A DNA stretch of 64,000 bases, from NCBI GenBank assembly GCA_022819605.1, contig JAJEGW010000086.1, positions 1 through 64,000 of the forward strand. Direction: 5' to 3'. The notes under the pieces are model-generated. The model saw only the letters and a list, made by a program, of their open reading frames with translations, was not told the DNA's origin and did not search any database. How positions within the stretch are numbered: position 1 is the stretch's first letter; each line of letters starts with the position of its first letter. Shown one piece after another: positions 18,530-30,854 of the stretch. Made by a program: the position numbers and the translations under genes. The stretch is from Silicimonas sp. Lineage in GTDB: Bacteria; Pseudomonadota; Alphaproteobacteria; Rhodobacterales; Rhodobacteraceae.

Positions 18530-20728
18530 ATGATGCCACTTGATGACGCCCGGAAGATCGCTGCGGGAACGCATGCGGATCCATTTTCGGTGCTTGGCTT
18601 GCACTGCGTTGACGGCAATCAGACGATCCGCGTCTTCGTGCCCGGCGCGACCGAGATAGAAGTGCTTGACGCAAGCACGAGGCGCCGGGTCGTGACCCTC
18701 AGACAGGTGGCCGACGCACCGGGTGTCTTCTCTGGACGGACCGCCCGTCGAAAAGGGCCGTTCGCCTATCTCCTGCGCATCATCAAGGGTTGCAAGGAGT
18801 GGATTGCCGAGGATCCGTACAGATTCGGGCCGGTGATTGGCGACCTGGACGAGCACCTGATTGGTGAGGGCGCGCATCTGAGTCTTTGGAAAGTGCTTGG
18901 TGCGCATGTGATGAAGCATGAAGGCGCAGACGGCACGCACTTTGCGGTCTGGGCGCCAAGTGCGATCCGCGCGTCGGTCGCGGGAGATTTCAACAATTGG
19001 GACGGTCGGGTTCATGCAATGCGTCGGCGGGGCCAGACCGGTGTCTGGGAATTATTCCTGCCCGGTGTCGGAGAGGGCGAGGCCTACAAGTACGAATTGC
19101 TTGGCCCGGACGGTCATCTCTTGCCGCAAAAGGCCGATCCGTTCGGGTTCGGCGCCGAACACCCGCCCGGGACCGCGTCCGTGGTACGATGCCTGGACGG
19201 TCACGCCTGGACAGACGAGGCGTGGATGTCGACGCGCGAGACACGGCAGCGCATCGACCAGCCGATCTCGATCTACGAGGTCCATCTGGGGTCGTGGCGG
19301 CGTGCTCCGGAAGACGGGCACCGGTCCCTGTCATATGTGGAACACGCGACGCAGCTCGTGGCCTATGCCAGGGACATGGGCTTCACGCATGTTGAGCTGA
19401 TGCCGATTTCCGAGTTTCCGTTTGACGGTTCCTGGGGTTATCAGCCAATCGGCCTTTATTCGCCCACGATACGCTATGGGACGCCGGACGAATTCCGCCG
19501 CCTTGTCGAGGCCTGCCACGCTGCTGGACTTGGTCTGATTCTGGACTGGGTTCCGGGCCATTTCCCGGAGGACCAGCACGGCCTGGGTCGGTTCGACGGG
19601 ACGTCGCTTTACGAGCATGAGGATCGCCGCGAGGGCTTTCACCCTGACTGGAACACGCTCATCTACAATTTTGGCCGTCGCGAGGTGTCGAATTACCTTG
19701 TCGCCAATGCGCTCTACTGGCTGAAAGAACATCACGTGGATGGCCTGCGTGTCGATGCGGTGGCGTCGATGCTATATCGTGACTACTCGCGGAAAGAGGG
19801 TGAGTGGATCCCGAACAAGCATGGCGGTCGCGAAAACCTGGAAGCAATTTCCTTTTTGCAGCGGACCAATGCCGTCGCCTACGGCGACGTGCCCGGAATC
19901 ATGATGGTCGCCGAGGAAAGCACGGCTTTCCCGGGCGTCTGTGACCGGGTGGACCAGGGCGGGCTCGGATTCGGGTTCAAGTGGAACATGGGCTGGATGA
20001 ATGACACGCTGGCATACATGGGCGAGGATCCGGTTCACCGAAAGTTCCACCATCACAAGATGACCTTCGGGATTGGCTATGCCTTCTCGGAGAATTTCAT
20101 CTTGCCGATCAGCCATGACGAGGTGGTTCATGGCAAGGGATCGATGCTCGACAAGATGCCGGGCGATGGGCTCGACAAGTTTGCCAACCTGCGCGCTTAC
20201 TATGGTTTCATGTGGGGTCACCCCGGGAAGAAACTGCTCTTCATGGGCTGCGAATTCGCGCAGGGGCGGGAATGGAACCACGACACTGCGCTCGACTGGC
20301 ATCTGATCGACAACGACCTGCATGGCGGCGTGCAGAACCTGGTTCGGGATCTGAACGGGCTCTACCGGCGCACGCCGAGTCTCTATCAGCTCGACTGCAA
20401 GCCTGGCGGGTTTCAGTGGGTTGAGGACGGCGCGGGCGATGAATCGGTCTTTGCCTGGGTCCGGCGCGGTGAGGATGGAAGTGCCCCTGTGCTGGTCGTC
20501 TGCAATTTCACTCCGGTGGAACGACAGGATCGGCGCATCGGCGTTCCGGAGCCGGGCTTCTGGGCCGAACGCTTGAATACCGATGCGGAAGTCTACGGGG
20601 GTGGAGGACGGGGCAACCAGGGTGGTGTCGACAGTGAAGTGATCGCGGCATCAGGGTGCGCGCACTCCTTGCGCCTGACCCTGCCGCCGCTATCCACGCT
20701 GCTTTTCGAACTAGAGGGCGGTTTCTGA
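18530..20728 (+). CDS. glgB: 1,4-alpha-glucan branching enzyme
   Basis: Introduces alpha-1,6 branches into glycogen. The 732-residue protein has an N-terminal carbohydrate-binding (CBM48-type) part that includes DGTHFAVWAPSAIRASVAGDFN, followed by the GH13 catalytic barrel with nucleophile Asp409 (GLRVDAVASM), acid Glu462 (MMVAEESTAF) and Asp530 (ISHDEVVHGK), and a C-terminal beta domain. The length matches GlgB enzymes of the longer, two N-domain class. It is followed by glgC after 33 bases. Confidence 0.96.
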   Translation: MMPLDDARKIAAGTHADPFSVLGLHCVDGNQTIRVFVPGATEIEVLDASTRRRVVTLRQVADAPGVFSGRTARRKGPFAYLLRIIKGCKEWIAEDPYRFGPVIGDLDEHLIGEGAHLSLWKVLGAHVMKHEGADGTHFAVWAPSAIRASVAGDFNNWDGRVHAMRRRGQTGVWELFLPGVGEGEAYKYELLGPDGHLLPQKADPFGFGAEHPPGTASVVRCLDGHAWTDEAWMSTRETRQRIDQPISIYEVHLGSWRRAPEDGHRSLSYVEHATQLVAYARDMGFTHVELMPISEFPFDGSWGYQPIGLYSPTIRYGTPDEFRRLVEACHAAGLGLILDWVPGHFPEDQHGLGRFDGTSLYEHEDRREGFHPDWNTLIYNFGRREVSNYLVANALYWLKEHHVDGLRVDAVASMLYRDYSRKEGEWIPNKHGGRENLEAISFLQRTNAVAYGDVPGIMMVAEESTAFPGVCDRVDQGGLGFGFKWNMGWMNDTLAYMGEDPVHRKFHHHKMTFGIGYAFSENFILPISHDEVVHGKGSMLDKMPGDGLDKFANLRAYYGFMWGHPGKKLLFMGCEFAQGREWNHDTALDWHLIDNDLHGGVQNLVRDLNGLYRRTPSLYQLDCKPGGFQWVEDGAGDESVFAWVRRGEDGSAPVLVVCNFTPVERQDRRIGVPEPGFWAERLNTDAEVYGGGGRGNQGGVDSEVIAASGCAHSLRLTLPPLSTLLFELEGGF

Positions 20729-20761
20729 GGAGCCGTGTCCAATTCAGAGGGAGGGACAGGA

Positions 20762-22021
20762 ATGGATCGAGAGGCACACAAGCTTGCTCAGCAGTCGATG
20801 GCATTCGTGCTCGCAGGCGGGCGAGGCAGCAGATTGTATGAATTGACTGACCGCCGGGCCAAGCCGGCCATGTTTTTCGCCGGCAAAAGCCGAATCATCG
20901 ACTTCCCGCTTTCGAATGCCGTGAATTCCGGCATTCGGCGCATCGGTGTTGCCACCCAGTACAAGGCGCATTCGCTCATCCGGCACCTGCAGCGGGGCTG
21001 GAGCTTCTTTCGCGCCGAGCGGAACGAGTCGCTGGACATTCTCCCTGCTTCTCAACAGCTCAACGACGAAAACTGGTACAAGGGAACGGCGGATGCGGTG
21101 TCGCAGAACGCCGAAATCGTCCGCAGCTACGGACCGAAGTACATCGTGATCCTCGCAGGCGATCACATCTACAAGCAGGACTACGCGGTGATGATCGCGC
21201 ATCACGTGGACAGCGGCGCGGACGTCACCGTCGGCTGCATCGAGGTGCCGCGCATGGAGGCGACAGGCTTCGGAGTGATGAAGGTCGATACCGAAGACCG
21301 CATTCTTGAATTCGTAGAGAAGCCGAAGGATCCGCCCGTCATGCCCGGGCACCCGGACATGGCACTGGCCAGCATGGGCATCTACGTATTCGAGACCGAG
21401 TATCTGCTGAAGCTGTTTGACGAGGTGAGGGGCGACCTGGATTACGGCCACGACTTCGGCGGTGACCTGATCCCGAGGATCGTCAAGGAAGGCAAGGCGA
21501 TTGCGCACCCCTTCAGTCGGTCCTGCATCCGGTCGTCGATGGAGGAGAAGGCCTATTGGCGCGACGTGGGCACCGTTGACGCATTTTGGCAGGCCAATAT
21601 CGACCTGACCGATTTCAAGCCGGAACTCGATCTCTACGACCAGTCCTGGCCGATCTGGACGTATTCCGAACTGACGCCCCCGGCGAAGTTCATTCACAAC
21701 GAGGACGGACGGCGCGGACATGCGATTTCCTCGATAGTCTCGGGCGGGTGCATCATTTCAGGCTCCAGCCTTGAACGCTGCCTGATGTTCACCGGGGTCA
21801 GGACGCATTCCTACTCGCAACTCGAGGGCGTGGTTGCGATGCCCTACGTCGAAATCAACCGAAACGCGCGGATCAGGAACACGGTGATCGATCGCGGTGC
21901 TGTCATTCCGAAAGGACTGGTCGTTGGCGAAGACGCCGAGTTGGACGCCAAGCGGTTCCGGCGCACAGAAGACGGAATCTGCCTGATCACGCAGCCAATG
22001 ATCAACCGCCTGGAGAGCTGA
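20762..22021 (+). CDS. glgC: Glucose-1-phosphate adenylyltransferase
   Basis: Makes ADP-glucose from ATP and glucose-1-phosphate, the committed and allosterically controlled step of glycogen synthesis. The ATG at 20762 follows GAGGGAGGGACAGG and gives 419 residues, the family norm; a GTG nine codons earlier precedes the ribosome site and is rejected. The nucleotide-binding loop [18 protein letters not shown], the [14 protein letters not shown] segment and the C-terminal left-handed beta-helix are present. It ends one base before the glgA start. Confidence 0.96.
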   Translation: MDREAHKLAQQSMAFVLAGGRGSRLYELTDRRAKPAMFFAGKSRIIDFPLSNAVNSGIRRIGVATQYKAHSLIRHLQRGWSFFRAERNESLDILPASQQLNDENWYKGTADAVSQNAEIVRSYGPKYIVILAGDHIYKQDYAVMIAHHVDSGADVTVGCIEVPRMEATGFGVMKVDTEDRILEFVEKPKDPPVMPGHPDMALASMGIYVFETEYLLKLFDEVRGDLDYGHDFGGDLIPRIVKEGKAIAHPFSRSCIRSSMEEKAYWRDVGTVDAFWQANIDLTDFKPELDLYDQSWPIWTYSELTPPAKFIHNEDGRRGHAISSIVSGGCIISGSSLERCLMFTGVRTHSYSQLEGVVAMPYVEINRNARIRNTVIDRGAVIPKGLVVGEDAELDAKRFRRTEDGICLITQPMINRLES

Positions 22022-22022
22022 C

Positions 22023-23471
22023 GTGAACGTCTTGTTCGTCGCTTCTGAATGCGCGCCGTTCATCAAGACCGGCGGCCTTGCCGACGTGATCGGCGCGGTA
22101 CCCAAGGCGCTCGCTGCGGCAGGGACGGACGTCAAGGTGCTCTTCCCGGCCTACCCTGCATTGCATGCACTCGCCGCCGGCGGCCGGTCGATCAGGCGCT
22201 TTGACGACCTGTTTGGCGGCAAGGCCGAGGTCAAGGCCATCAATGCTGAAGGACTTGAGATCCTGTTGCTTGTGGCACCGCATCTCTATGACCGGGATGG
22301 CAACATCTATCTGGGACCTGACGGACAGGACTGGTCCGACAATCACCTGCGGTTCGCCGCACTTGGCTGCGCCGGCGCGGAATTGGCCTTGGACGGTGCC
22401 GATGGATGGGCGCCCGACGTCGTGAATGTTCATGATTGGCAAGCCGGATTGCTGCCTGCGTATCTTTCGCAATCCGGTCGGAACACGCCGCCCGTGGTCA
22501 TGACCATCCACAACATCGCATTCCAGGGTCTGTTCGATGCGTCTGAACTGGCAAACTTGAAGCTGAAAGGCGAGATGTTCGCGGCGGACGGGGTCGAATA
22601 CTACGGCAGGATCAGCTTCCTCAAGGCAGGCCTGGCACTGTCTGACAAGATCACCACGGTTAGTCCGAGCTATGCATGCGAGTTGCTCACGCCGGAATTC
22701 GGGATGGGTCTCGACGGTCTTCTTCGGGAGCGCCGAAGCGATCTGAGCGGCATTCTGAACGGCATCGATCTCGAGACGTGGAACCCAGAATCCGATCCTC
22801 ATCTTGTTGAAAGCTACTCCGCAAGATCACTAAAGCGCAAAGCGGCAAACAAGCGCGAAGTCGAAGCGCGGTTTGGGCTGCAGCGGCAAGACGGACCTCT
22901 CTTTTGCGTCGTGAGCCGCCTGACGTCGCAAAAGGGCCTGGACATGCTGCTGGAGTGTTTGCCGAGCCTGGTGGCCAAGGGCGCAGGCCTTGCCTTGCTG
23001 GGATCAGGTGACAGCGCGCTGGAACGGCAATTCGCGGATGCATCCAGCCGACACCCCGGGCAGGTCGGCGTGATCATCGGATATGACGAGCCCTTGTCGC
23101 ACCTCCTGCAAGGGGGATGCGATGCCATTCTCGTCCCCTCTCGTTTCGAGCCTTGCGGCCTGACCCAGCTCTACGGGCTGCGCTACGGCACGCTGCCGGT
23201 CGTCGCGAGGACGGGCGGTTTGGCTGACACGGTCATAGACGCGAACGAGGCGGCGCTTGCCGCGGAGTGCGCGACCGGGTTTCAGTTCGCCCCGATCAAC
23301 GCCACGATGCTTGAACAGGCAATCGCGCGGGCGTGCGCCACTTATCGGCAGCCAAGGATCTGGTGGGCCATGATGCGCCGGGCCATGCGCCATCCGGTTG
23401 GCTGGGACGCCTCGGCTGCTGCCTACGAAGCGATCTACCGGAGCCTGGCTGCGCACAGAGCCAAGGGTTGA
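22023..23471 (+). CDS. glgA: Glycogen synthase (ADP-glucose)
   Basis: GT5 glycosyltransferase that extends alpha-1,4-glucan from ADP-glucose. The 482 residues begin at a GTG (MNVLFVASECAPFIKTGGLADV) and include the ADP-glucose-binding KTGGLADV motif at 15-22 and the C-terminal acceptor/donor motif RFEPCGLTQLYGLRYG. Length and motifs are standard. The gene starts one base after the glgC stop and ends seven bases before glgX. Confidence 0.96.
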   Translation: MNVLFVASECAPFIKTGGLADVIGAVPKALAAAGTDVKVLFPAYPALHALAAGGRSIRRFDDLFGGKAEVKAINAEGLEILLLVAPHLYDRDGNIYLGPDGQDWSDNHLRFAALGCAGAELALDGADGWAPDVVNVHDWQAGLLPAYLSQSGRNTPPVVMTIHNIAFQGLFDASELANLKLKGEMFAADGVEYYGRISFLKAGLALSDKITTVSPSYACELLTPEFGMGLDGLLRERRSDLSGILNGIDLETWNPESDPHLVESYSARSLKRKAANKREVEARFGLQRQDGPLFCVVSRLTSQKGLDMLLECLPSLVAKGAGLALLGSGDSALERQFADASSRHPGQVGVIIGYDEPLSHLLQGGCDAILVPSRFEPCGLTQLYGLRYGTLPVVARTGGLADTVIDANEAALAAECATGFQFAPINATMLEQAIARACATYRQPRIWWAMMRRAMRHPVGWDASAAAYEAIYRSLAAHRAKG

Positions 23472-23478
23472 CTCCAAT

Positions 23479-25577
23479 ATGACTCCGTTCCCCGTATCAG
23501 CTGGAAACCATCAGCGCCTCGGCGCGAACCATGACGGCGGCGGTGTCAACTTTGCCGTCTTTTCCGAGCACGCCACGAAGATCGAGCTTTGCCTCTTTTC
23601 GCCAGACGGCAAGACGGAAACGAACCGCCTTGCTCTTCCGGAACGCACAGGGTCGATATGGCACGGCTATGTCGAAGGTCTGCCGGTCGGGTGCCTTTAC
23701 GGCTATCGCGCACATGGCAGCTACGCCCCGGAATCCGGGCACCGCTTCAATCCGAACAAGCTGCTCAGCGATCCGTACACACGCGCGTATTTCGGGCAGT
23801 GGGAAAACCATCCCCGCACATACGGCTACGACATGGGATCGTCAGGCGGAGACCTGTCGTTCGACCGTTCCGACAGCGCGTGCCATGTGCCCAAGTCCGT
23901 TGTCTCGGATCCCGAACTGTTCATGGGCCTGACGCAGGGCAGACATCGGCAGGGCCGCAACGACTTGATTTACGAGGCCCATGTAAGGGGCCTGACCCAA
24001 CAGCATCCGCTGGTGCCGGATGACCTGCGCGGCACTTACGAGGGCCTGGCCACCGACCCGATTCTCGAGCACTTGCAGAAGCTGGGCGCAAAGGCGATCG
24101 AATTGATGCCCGTACACGCGTTTGTCGACGATTCCTTTCTCCTCGAGCGCGGCCTGAAGAACTACTGGGGCTACAACTCCATCGGGTTCTTCGTGGCCGA
24201 GCCGCGGTATTTCGGTCCCGGCGGTCTCATGGGCTTTCGGCACATGGTGGACCGGTTCCACGAAGCCGGCATCGAGGTCATTCTGGACGTTGTTTACAAT
24301 CACACCGCCGAGGGTGACCACCGCGGACCGACACTGTCCTTTCGCGGCCTGGACAATGCCTCCTACTACAAGCTGCTTGCCGGACAGCCGCGCTACTACG
24401 TCAATGACACCGGCTGCGGCAACACGTTGAATGTCTCGCACCCATTCGTGCTGCGCATGGTGCTCGACAGTCTGCGGTTCTGGGTCGAATGCATGGGCGT
24501 AGACGGATTCCGCTTTGACCTCGCAACGACCCTCGGGCGCGAAGATCACGGGTTCGATCCGCTGGGCGGCTTCTTCGACGCGTTGCGGCAAGACCCCGTC
24601 CTGTCGCAAGTGCGCATGATTGCGGAACCCTGGGACGTGGGCCCCGGCGGCTATCAGCTGGGTGGTTTCCCGGCCGAATTCTCGGAATGGAATGACAGCT
24701 ATCGCGACACGGTGCGGCGCTATTGGCGCGGCGATGATCACAGCGCCCAGGAACTCGGCAGCAGGCTGCTGGGATCGGCCGACAAATTCGGACAGCCAGG
24801 ACGGAGCAGCAGGTCTTCGATCAATTTCGTCGCCGCACATGACGGTTTCACGCTGGCCGATACGACGCGTTACGCCGGCAAGCAGAACGCGGCCAATCTC
24901 GCCAACAACCAGGACGGCCATCACGCCAACTTCAGCGACAATTTCGGCGTCGAGGGCGAATCTGACGATGCGGACATTCAGGCGCGGCGCCGCCGGCGCA
25001 TCCGCAACATGCTTGCAACACTGTTCCTGTCGCAGGGAACGCCGATGCTTCTGGCCGGCGACGAGTTCGGGAACTCGCAGAGCGGAAACAACAACGCCTA
25101 TTGCCAGGACAACGAGATCGGCTGGGTTGACTGGGAACGGGCCGATGCCGACCTCCTGGAATTTGTCGAGGCGCTGTCGACATTCCGGCGTGCGCATCCA
25201 TCCCTGCGTCAAACGCGCTTTCTGCATGGTGCCTTGCGTGAAGGCGACGGCCTGCCGGACGTGGCGTGGACCGACTTCACGGGTGGCTCGCTTCACTGGC
25301 GTGATCCCGGCCTGTCGAATTTCTGCCTGACCATCAGGTGTTCAGCCGAGGCCACTCGATCTGCCTTCGGCAACGACTGCGTGTTTGTCGCATTCAATCG
25401 ATCCGACGAGGCAATGGAAGTGACATTGCCGATCGCGAATCCCGGATGGCACTGGGTGCGGGGTATCGACACCAGCCTGTCCGCGCAGGATGCCAACGGC
25501 AAGGTCGAAGCCGCAACCGCACCGGTCGACGCACGTTCCGTCGCGGCCTTTGCATGCAATTCGGATGGTGTCGAAGC

Positions 25578-25581
<4 letters not shown>
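23479..25581 (+). CDS. glgX: Glycogen debranching enzyme
   Basis: Isoamylase-type GH13 enzyme that hydrolyses alpha-1,6 bonds of phosphorylase-limit dextrins. From the ATG at 23479 it has 700 residues; longer in-frame starts lie inside glgA and are rejected. It has an N-terminal CBM48-like domain (GVNFAVFSEHATKIELCLF) and the catalytic set Asp347 (FRFDLATTL), Glu383 (IAEPWDVGPGGYQLG) and Asp455 (VAAHDGFTL). The next frame, a malQ remnant, overlaps its stop by ATGA. With glgP it forms the glycogen breakdown arm. Confidence 0.95.
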
Positions 25582-27453
<1,872 letters not shown>

Positions 27454-27971
27454 AGACTCGTGTCCGGGGGGACGAAGTCATGTCGGGCCTGCTGACCAAG
27501 CCGAGAAAGAAGCGGCACGCGGCGACGGATCGAGGGTCTTGCAGGAGGTGTTTGCGCGGGATTCGCATCACCGGAGACCGGCGCGCGATGCTCAGACGTG
27601 GCATATGTCGAGTTCCGCGGATCCGACCTGGTTTCTGCAATGGCAAACTTAGCCTTGGCCTTCTGAGATGCGGACCTCGAAGCCATCTTTTTCAATTGAA
27701 AACGACACGCTTGCCCTTGCTGCGCTCCCCATTGCTTGTGCGGAACCACCGTACAAGCTTGACTCCGCAATCCGTCCAATTTGAATTCCAGCGACGGTTG
27801 AGCGAGAATGAAAGCCCGTGGAAGCGTAATCGGTTCGGGAGGTGCGAAGCCAGCGTCGAACCTGCACGCAGGTCGCGCGACCCGGGTCGCTAGGTGCAAT
27901 GATGCCAGGTGGCGTGGGCAACCGACACGTTGACCAGCGCCTGGCAGGTCTCCCGAGGAGGGGCATCGGAC
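27454..27971. other. Intergenic region between pgm and livH
   Basis: These 518 bases end the glycogen cluster and lead into the liv operon. They contain repeat copy 2 (27754-27890). No coding frame with a recognisable family is present on either strand, and I see no clear intrinsic terminator after pgm. Confidence 0.5.
27754..27890 (+). repeat. Dispersed repeat, copy 2
   Basis: Second, direct copy of the repeat at 15363-15500. The identical 28-base core is at 27781-27808; sequence similarity extends from CAAGCTTGACTC to GGGTCGC with scattered substitutions and about one gap. The two copies bracket 12.3 kb that contain the whole glycogen cluster. Confidence 0.75.
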
Positions 27972-28847
27972 TTGGAATCACTGCAGCTCCTTGTAAGTGG
28001 CCTCGCGAATGGCTGCATCTATGGATTGATCGCGCTGGGGTTCGTGCTGATCTACAAGGCGACCGAGGCACTGAACTTTGCCCAAGGCGACATGATGATG
28101 CTTGGAGCGTTCGTCACGCTGGGGCTGACCAACGATCATTACTGGGCGCTGCCGTTCTGGGCCTCTGTCCCCATCGCCCTCCTCCTGATGGGAGCCTTTG
28201 GCTATGTCCTTGAGATCACGCTGCTCAGGCGGATGTCCGGCCAAAGCCAGATTGCCGTGGTGGTCCTGACGGTCGCGCTCGGCTTCATCATCCGTTTCCT
28301 TGCCGGGGCGATCTGGGGCCACGAGCCGCAAAGCCTCGAAAGCCCGATTGCGGGCGTAAATGTCAGATTTGCCGGTCTCGTTTTGGGGCTCGACGAGGTG
28401 GCGGTGATCCTTGTGACCATCGTTCTGACCGGCCTCCTCTATCTTGGCTTTGCGCGCACGAGGCTTGGCCTGGCAATGCAGGCAACCAGCCAGAATCAGC
28501 TTGCAGCCTATTACATGGGCATCCCGGTCAAGCGCGTGAGCGCGCTGATCTGGTGCCTGTCAGGGGTAGTCGCGACGGCGGCGGGAATCCTTCTCGCCTC
28601 GAAGGGATCCATCGATCCCAATTCCGGACTTCTGGGCATCAAGGCCTTTGCGGCGGCGGTGATCGGTGGCCTGGGCTCGCTTCCCGGCGCGCTTCTCGGC
28701 GGTCTTGTCATCGGCGTGATCGAGCCTTTCGCTGCCCGCTATGTCGCCGCCGGGTTCAGCCAGGTCGTGCCCTATGCCGTGCTGCTGCTGGTCCTGATCA
28801 TCCGGCCATCGGGCATTCTGTCCCAAGTCCGGGACAAGAAGGTCTAG
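27972..28847 (+). CDS. livH: Branched-chain-amino-acid-type ABC permease LivH
   Basis: First inner-membrane permease of a HAAT-family importer. The TTG at 27972 is chosen because GAGGAGGGG lies eight bases before it; the protein then has 291 residues and starts directly with LESLQLLVSGLANGCIYGLIALG, the typical LivH beginning. About eight membrane segments and the ATPase-contact loop (MGIPVKRVSALIWCLSG) are visible. livM follows after three bases. The substrate may be an organic acid rather than an amino acid, given the acyl-CoA synthetase in this operon. Confidence 0.9.
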   Translation: MESLQLLVSGLANGCIYGLIALGFVLIYKATEALNFAQGDMMMLGAFVTLGLTNDHYWALPFWASVPIALLLMGAFGYVLEITLLRRMSGQSQIAVVVLTVALGFIIRFLAGAIWGHEPQSLESPIAGVNVRFAGLVLGLDEVAVILVTIVLTGLLYLGFARTRLGLAMQATSQNQLAAYYMGIPVKRVSALIWCLSGVVATAAGILLASKGSIDPNSGLLGIKAFAAAVIGGLGSLPGALLGGLVIGVIEPFAARYVAAGFSQVVPYAVLLLVLIIRPSGILSQVRDKKV

Positions 28848-28850
28848 CCC

Positions 28851-29951
28851 GTGCGGATCGTGTTCAAAACCAGTTACGACGCCGATCTCGGCCTCTTTGT
28901 CCATCGATACCAGGCGTTCTGGTACTTCCTGCTCCTGGCTGTCGCCGTCGGATTGCCGTTCGCGATGAATGACTTCTGGATTGGAGAATTCGCCCTGATG
29001 CTGATCTGGGCAATCGCCGGCATGGGCCTGATGCTTCTCGTCGGCCATGCCGGGCAGCCGAGCCTGGGGCACGCGGCCTTCATGGCAGTGGGCGCCTACA
29101 CTAATGTCATGCTTCAGACGTCGCTTGGATGGCCGTTTGTCGTGTCGTTTCCGCTGTCTGGCTGCGCCGCGGCATTGGCCGGTGCTCTCTTGGCGCTGCC
29201 GACCGCGAGACTGCACGGGATCTATCTCGCCATTGCCACGCTTGCGGTCTCGGTTCTCGCCGAAGACGGCATTGTCATGCTTGCGCCCTGGACCGGTGGC
29301 GTGTCGGGCATTTTCGCGCCTGACATCAAGATCTTTGGAATGTCCTTCAACCGGTACGTGAACGCTCCGGGCTTCTACTGGCTGACGCTTGGGGTCGCCG
29401 TCCTGGTGGTTCTCGGGTACAGGAACATCCTGCGCTCGCCGCTCGGACGATCCCTTGTTGCGGTGCGCGACAGCGAGATTTCGGCCCAGGCGGTCGGCGT
29501 CAACCTGGCCCGGACCAAGGCGGTTTCGTTTGCGGTGTCTTGCGGCGTCACCGGGCTGGCCGGTGCCCTGATGGGCCACTTTGCCGGCGTCTTCAATCAC
29601 GAGACTTTCACCATCTTCCTGTCCATCACGCTCTTGATGATGATCGTCATCGGCGGCCTCGGCTCGATTCACGGAGCGTTCCTCGGCGCGATTGTCATCA
29701 CTTTCCTGCCGCTGGCGATTTCCTTTGTCCGGGAGTTTCTAAACGAGAGGTTCGGCATTGCGTCAGTCATGCCCCCCGGGATCGAGACCGCAGCATTCGG
29801 TGCGATCCTGATTGCCTTCATTCTCCTTGAGCCCATGGGAATCTACGGGCGCTGGATCAAGATACGCACCTATTTCGAGCTATTTCCCTTCTGCCGACGT
29901 GACATGTTCCGGCGGCAAAGGGGTTATCTCAGGACGGAGCGGATACGGTGA
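28851..29951 (+). CDS. livM: Branched-chain-amino-acid-type ABC permease LivM
   Basis: Second permease of the importer, 366 residues, GTG start three bases after livH. It has about ten membrane segments and the conserved MGLMLLVGHAGQPSLGHAAF stretch and the GRSLVAVRDSEISAQAVGVN contact loop. The N-terminal 25 residues are cytoplasmic. Its stop overlaps the GTG start of livG. Confidence 0.9.
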   Translation: MRIVFKTSYDADLGLFVHRYQAFWYFLLLAVAVGLPFAMNDFWIGEFALMLIWAIAGMGLMLLVGHAGQPSLGHAAFMAVGAYTNVMLQTSLGWPFVVSFPLSGCAAALAGALLALPTARLHGIYLAIATLAVSVLAEDGIVMLAPWTGGVSGIFAPDIKIFGMSFNRYVNAPGFYWLTLGVAVLVVLGYRNILRSPLGRSLVAVRDSEISAQAVGVNLARTKAVSFAVSCGVTGLAGALMGHFAGVFNHETFTIFLSITLLMMIVIGGLGSIHGAFLGAIVITFLPLAISFVREFLNERFGIASVMPPGIETAAFGAILIAFILLEPMGIYGRWIKIRTYFELFPFCRRDMFRRQRGYLRTERIR

Positions 29952-30727
29952 GCCTGCTGGAACTCGAAGATGTCACGATTAGCTTCGGGGGTCTGACTGC
30001 CGTCGAAAGCGCATCCTTCGCCGTCAATCCTGGCGAGGTCTTTGCTCTTGTCGGCCCCAACGGCGCCGGCAAGTCGACGATCTTCAACCTGGTTTCGCGT
30101 TACTGCACTCCGAGCGGTGGCGACATTCGCTTCGAAGGCAAGTCGATACTCGGGTGCGCTCCGCATGACATACCCCGCCTTGGCATCGCGAGGACGTTTC
30201 AGAACATCGAGCTCTTCGAACATGCGACAGTCCTTCAGAACCTGCTGATCGGGCGACATACGCACCGGCAGTCGAATGCGATTTCCGAGATCCTTCACCT
30301 TCCAGGAGTGCGTTCAGAGGAACGCCGCCACCGGCTTGCGGCGGAAAGGGTCATCGACTTTCTTGATCTGCAGCCTTACCGCGAAAGCCAGATCATGGGC
30401 CTGCCGTATGGCGTGCGCAAGATCGTCGAACTGGGACGGGCGCTTGCCGTGGAACCGATGCTGCTGCTGCTTGACGAGCCGGCGTCAGGACTGTCCGCCG
30501 AGGAGACCGACGAAGTCGCCTTCTGGATCGAGGACATCAGGCGGGTCATGGGCATCACGGTGCTGATGGTCGAACACGACATGGGTCTCGTGAGCTCGGT
30601 GTCCGACCGCGTTCTGGCGCTTGCCGACGGCAAGACGCTCGCAATTGGCACGCCGCAGGAGGTCCAGACGAACCCGGCCGTGATCGAGGCCTATATCGGC
30701 CTGGGCGACGACAGGACGAACGAATGA
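29948..30727 (+). CDS. livG: ABC transporter ATP-binding protein LivG
   Basis: ATPase subunit, 259 residues. Walker A is GPNGAGKST at 36-44, Walker B LLLLDEPASGLS, the switch histidine lies in MVEHDMG, and the C-terminus has the LivG type extension. The signature region reads LPYGVRKIVELGRAL, with GVRK in place of the more usual GQQRR; this is a variation also seen in some HAAT systems. A GTG start overlaps the livM stop. Confidence 0.92.
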   Translation: MSLLELEDVTISFGGLTAVESASFAVNPGEVFALVGPNGAGKSTIFNLVSRYCTPSGGDIRFEGKSILGCAPHDIPRLGIARTFQNIELFEHATVLQNLLIGRHTHRQSNAISEILHLPGVRSEERRHRLAAERVIDFLDLQPYRESQIMGLPYGVRKIVELGRALAVEPMLLLLDEPASGLSAEETDEVAFWIEDIRRVMGITVLMVEHDMGLVSSVSDRVLALADGKTLAIGTPQEVQTNPAVIEAYIGLGDDRTNE

Positions 30728-30854
30728 TGGCAAGACTGGAACCGCCGCACCGAATGCGGGCCATCGACAGGGCCTGTGTCGCTCCAAGACGTGGCATGGA
30801 GTTCGGGATCAGCAACGTGGTTCCTTCCTGTCAAGTCACGGGAGGAGAGAGAGC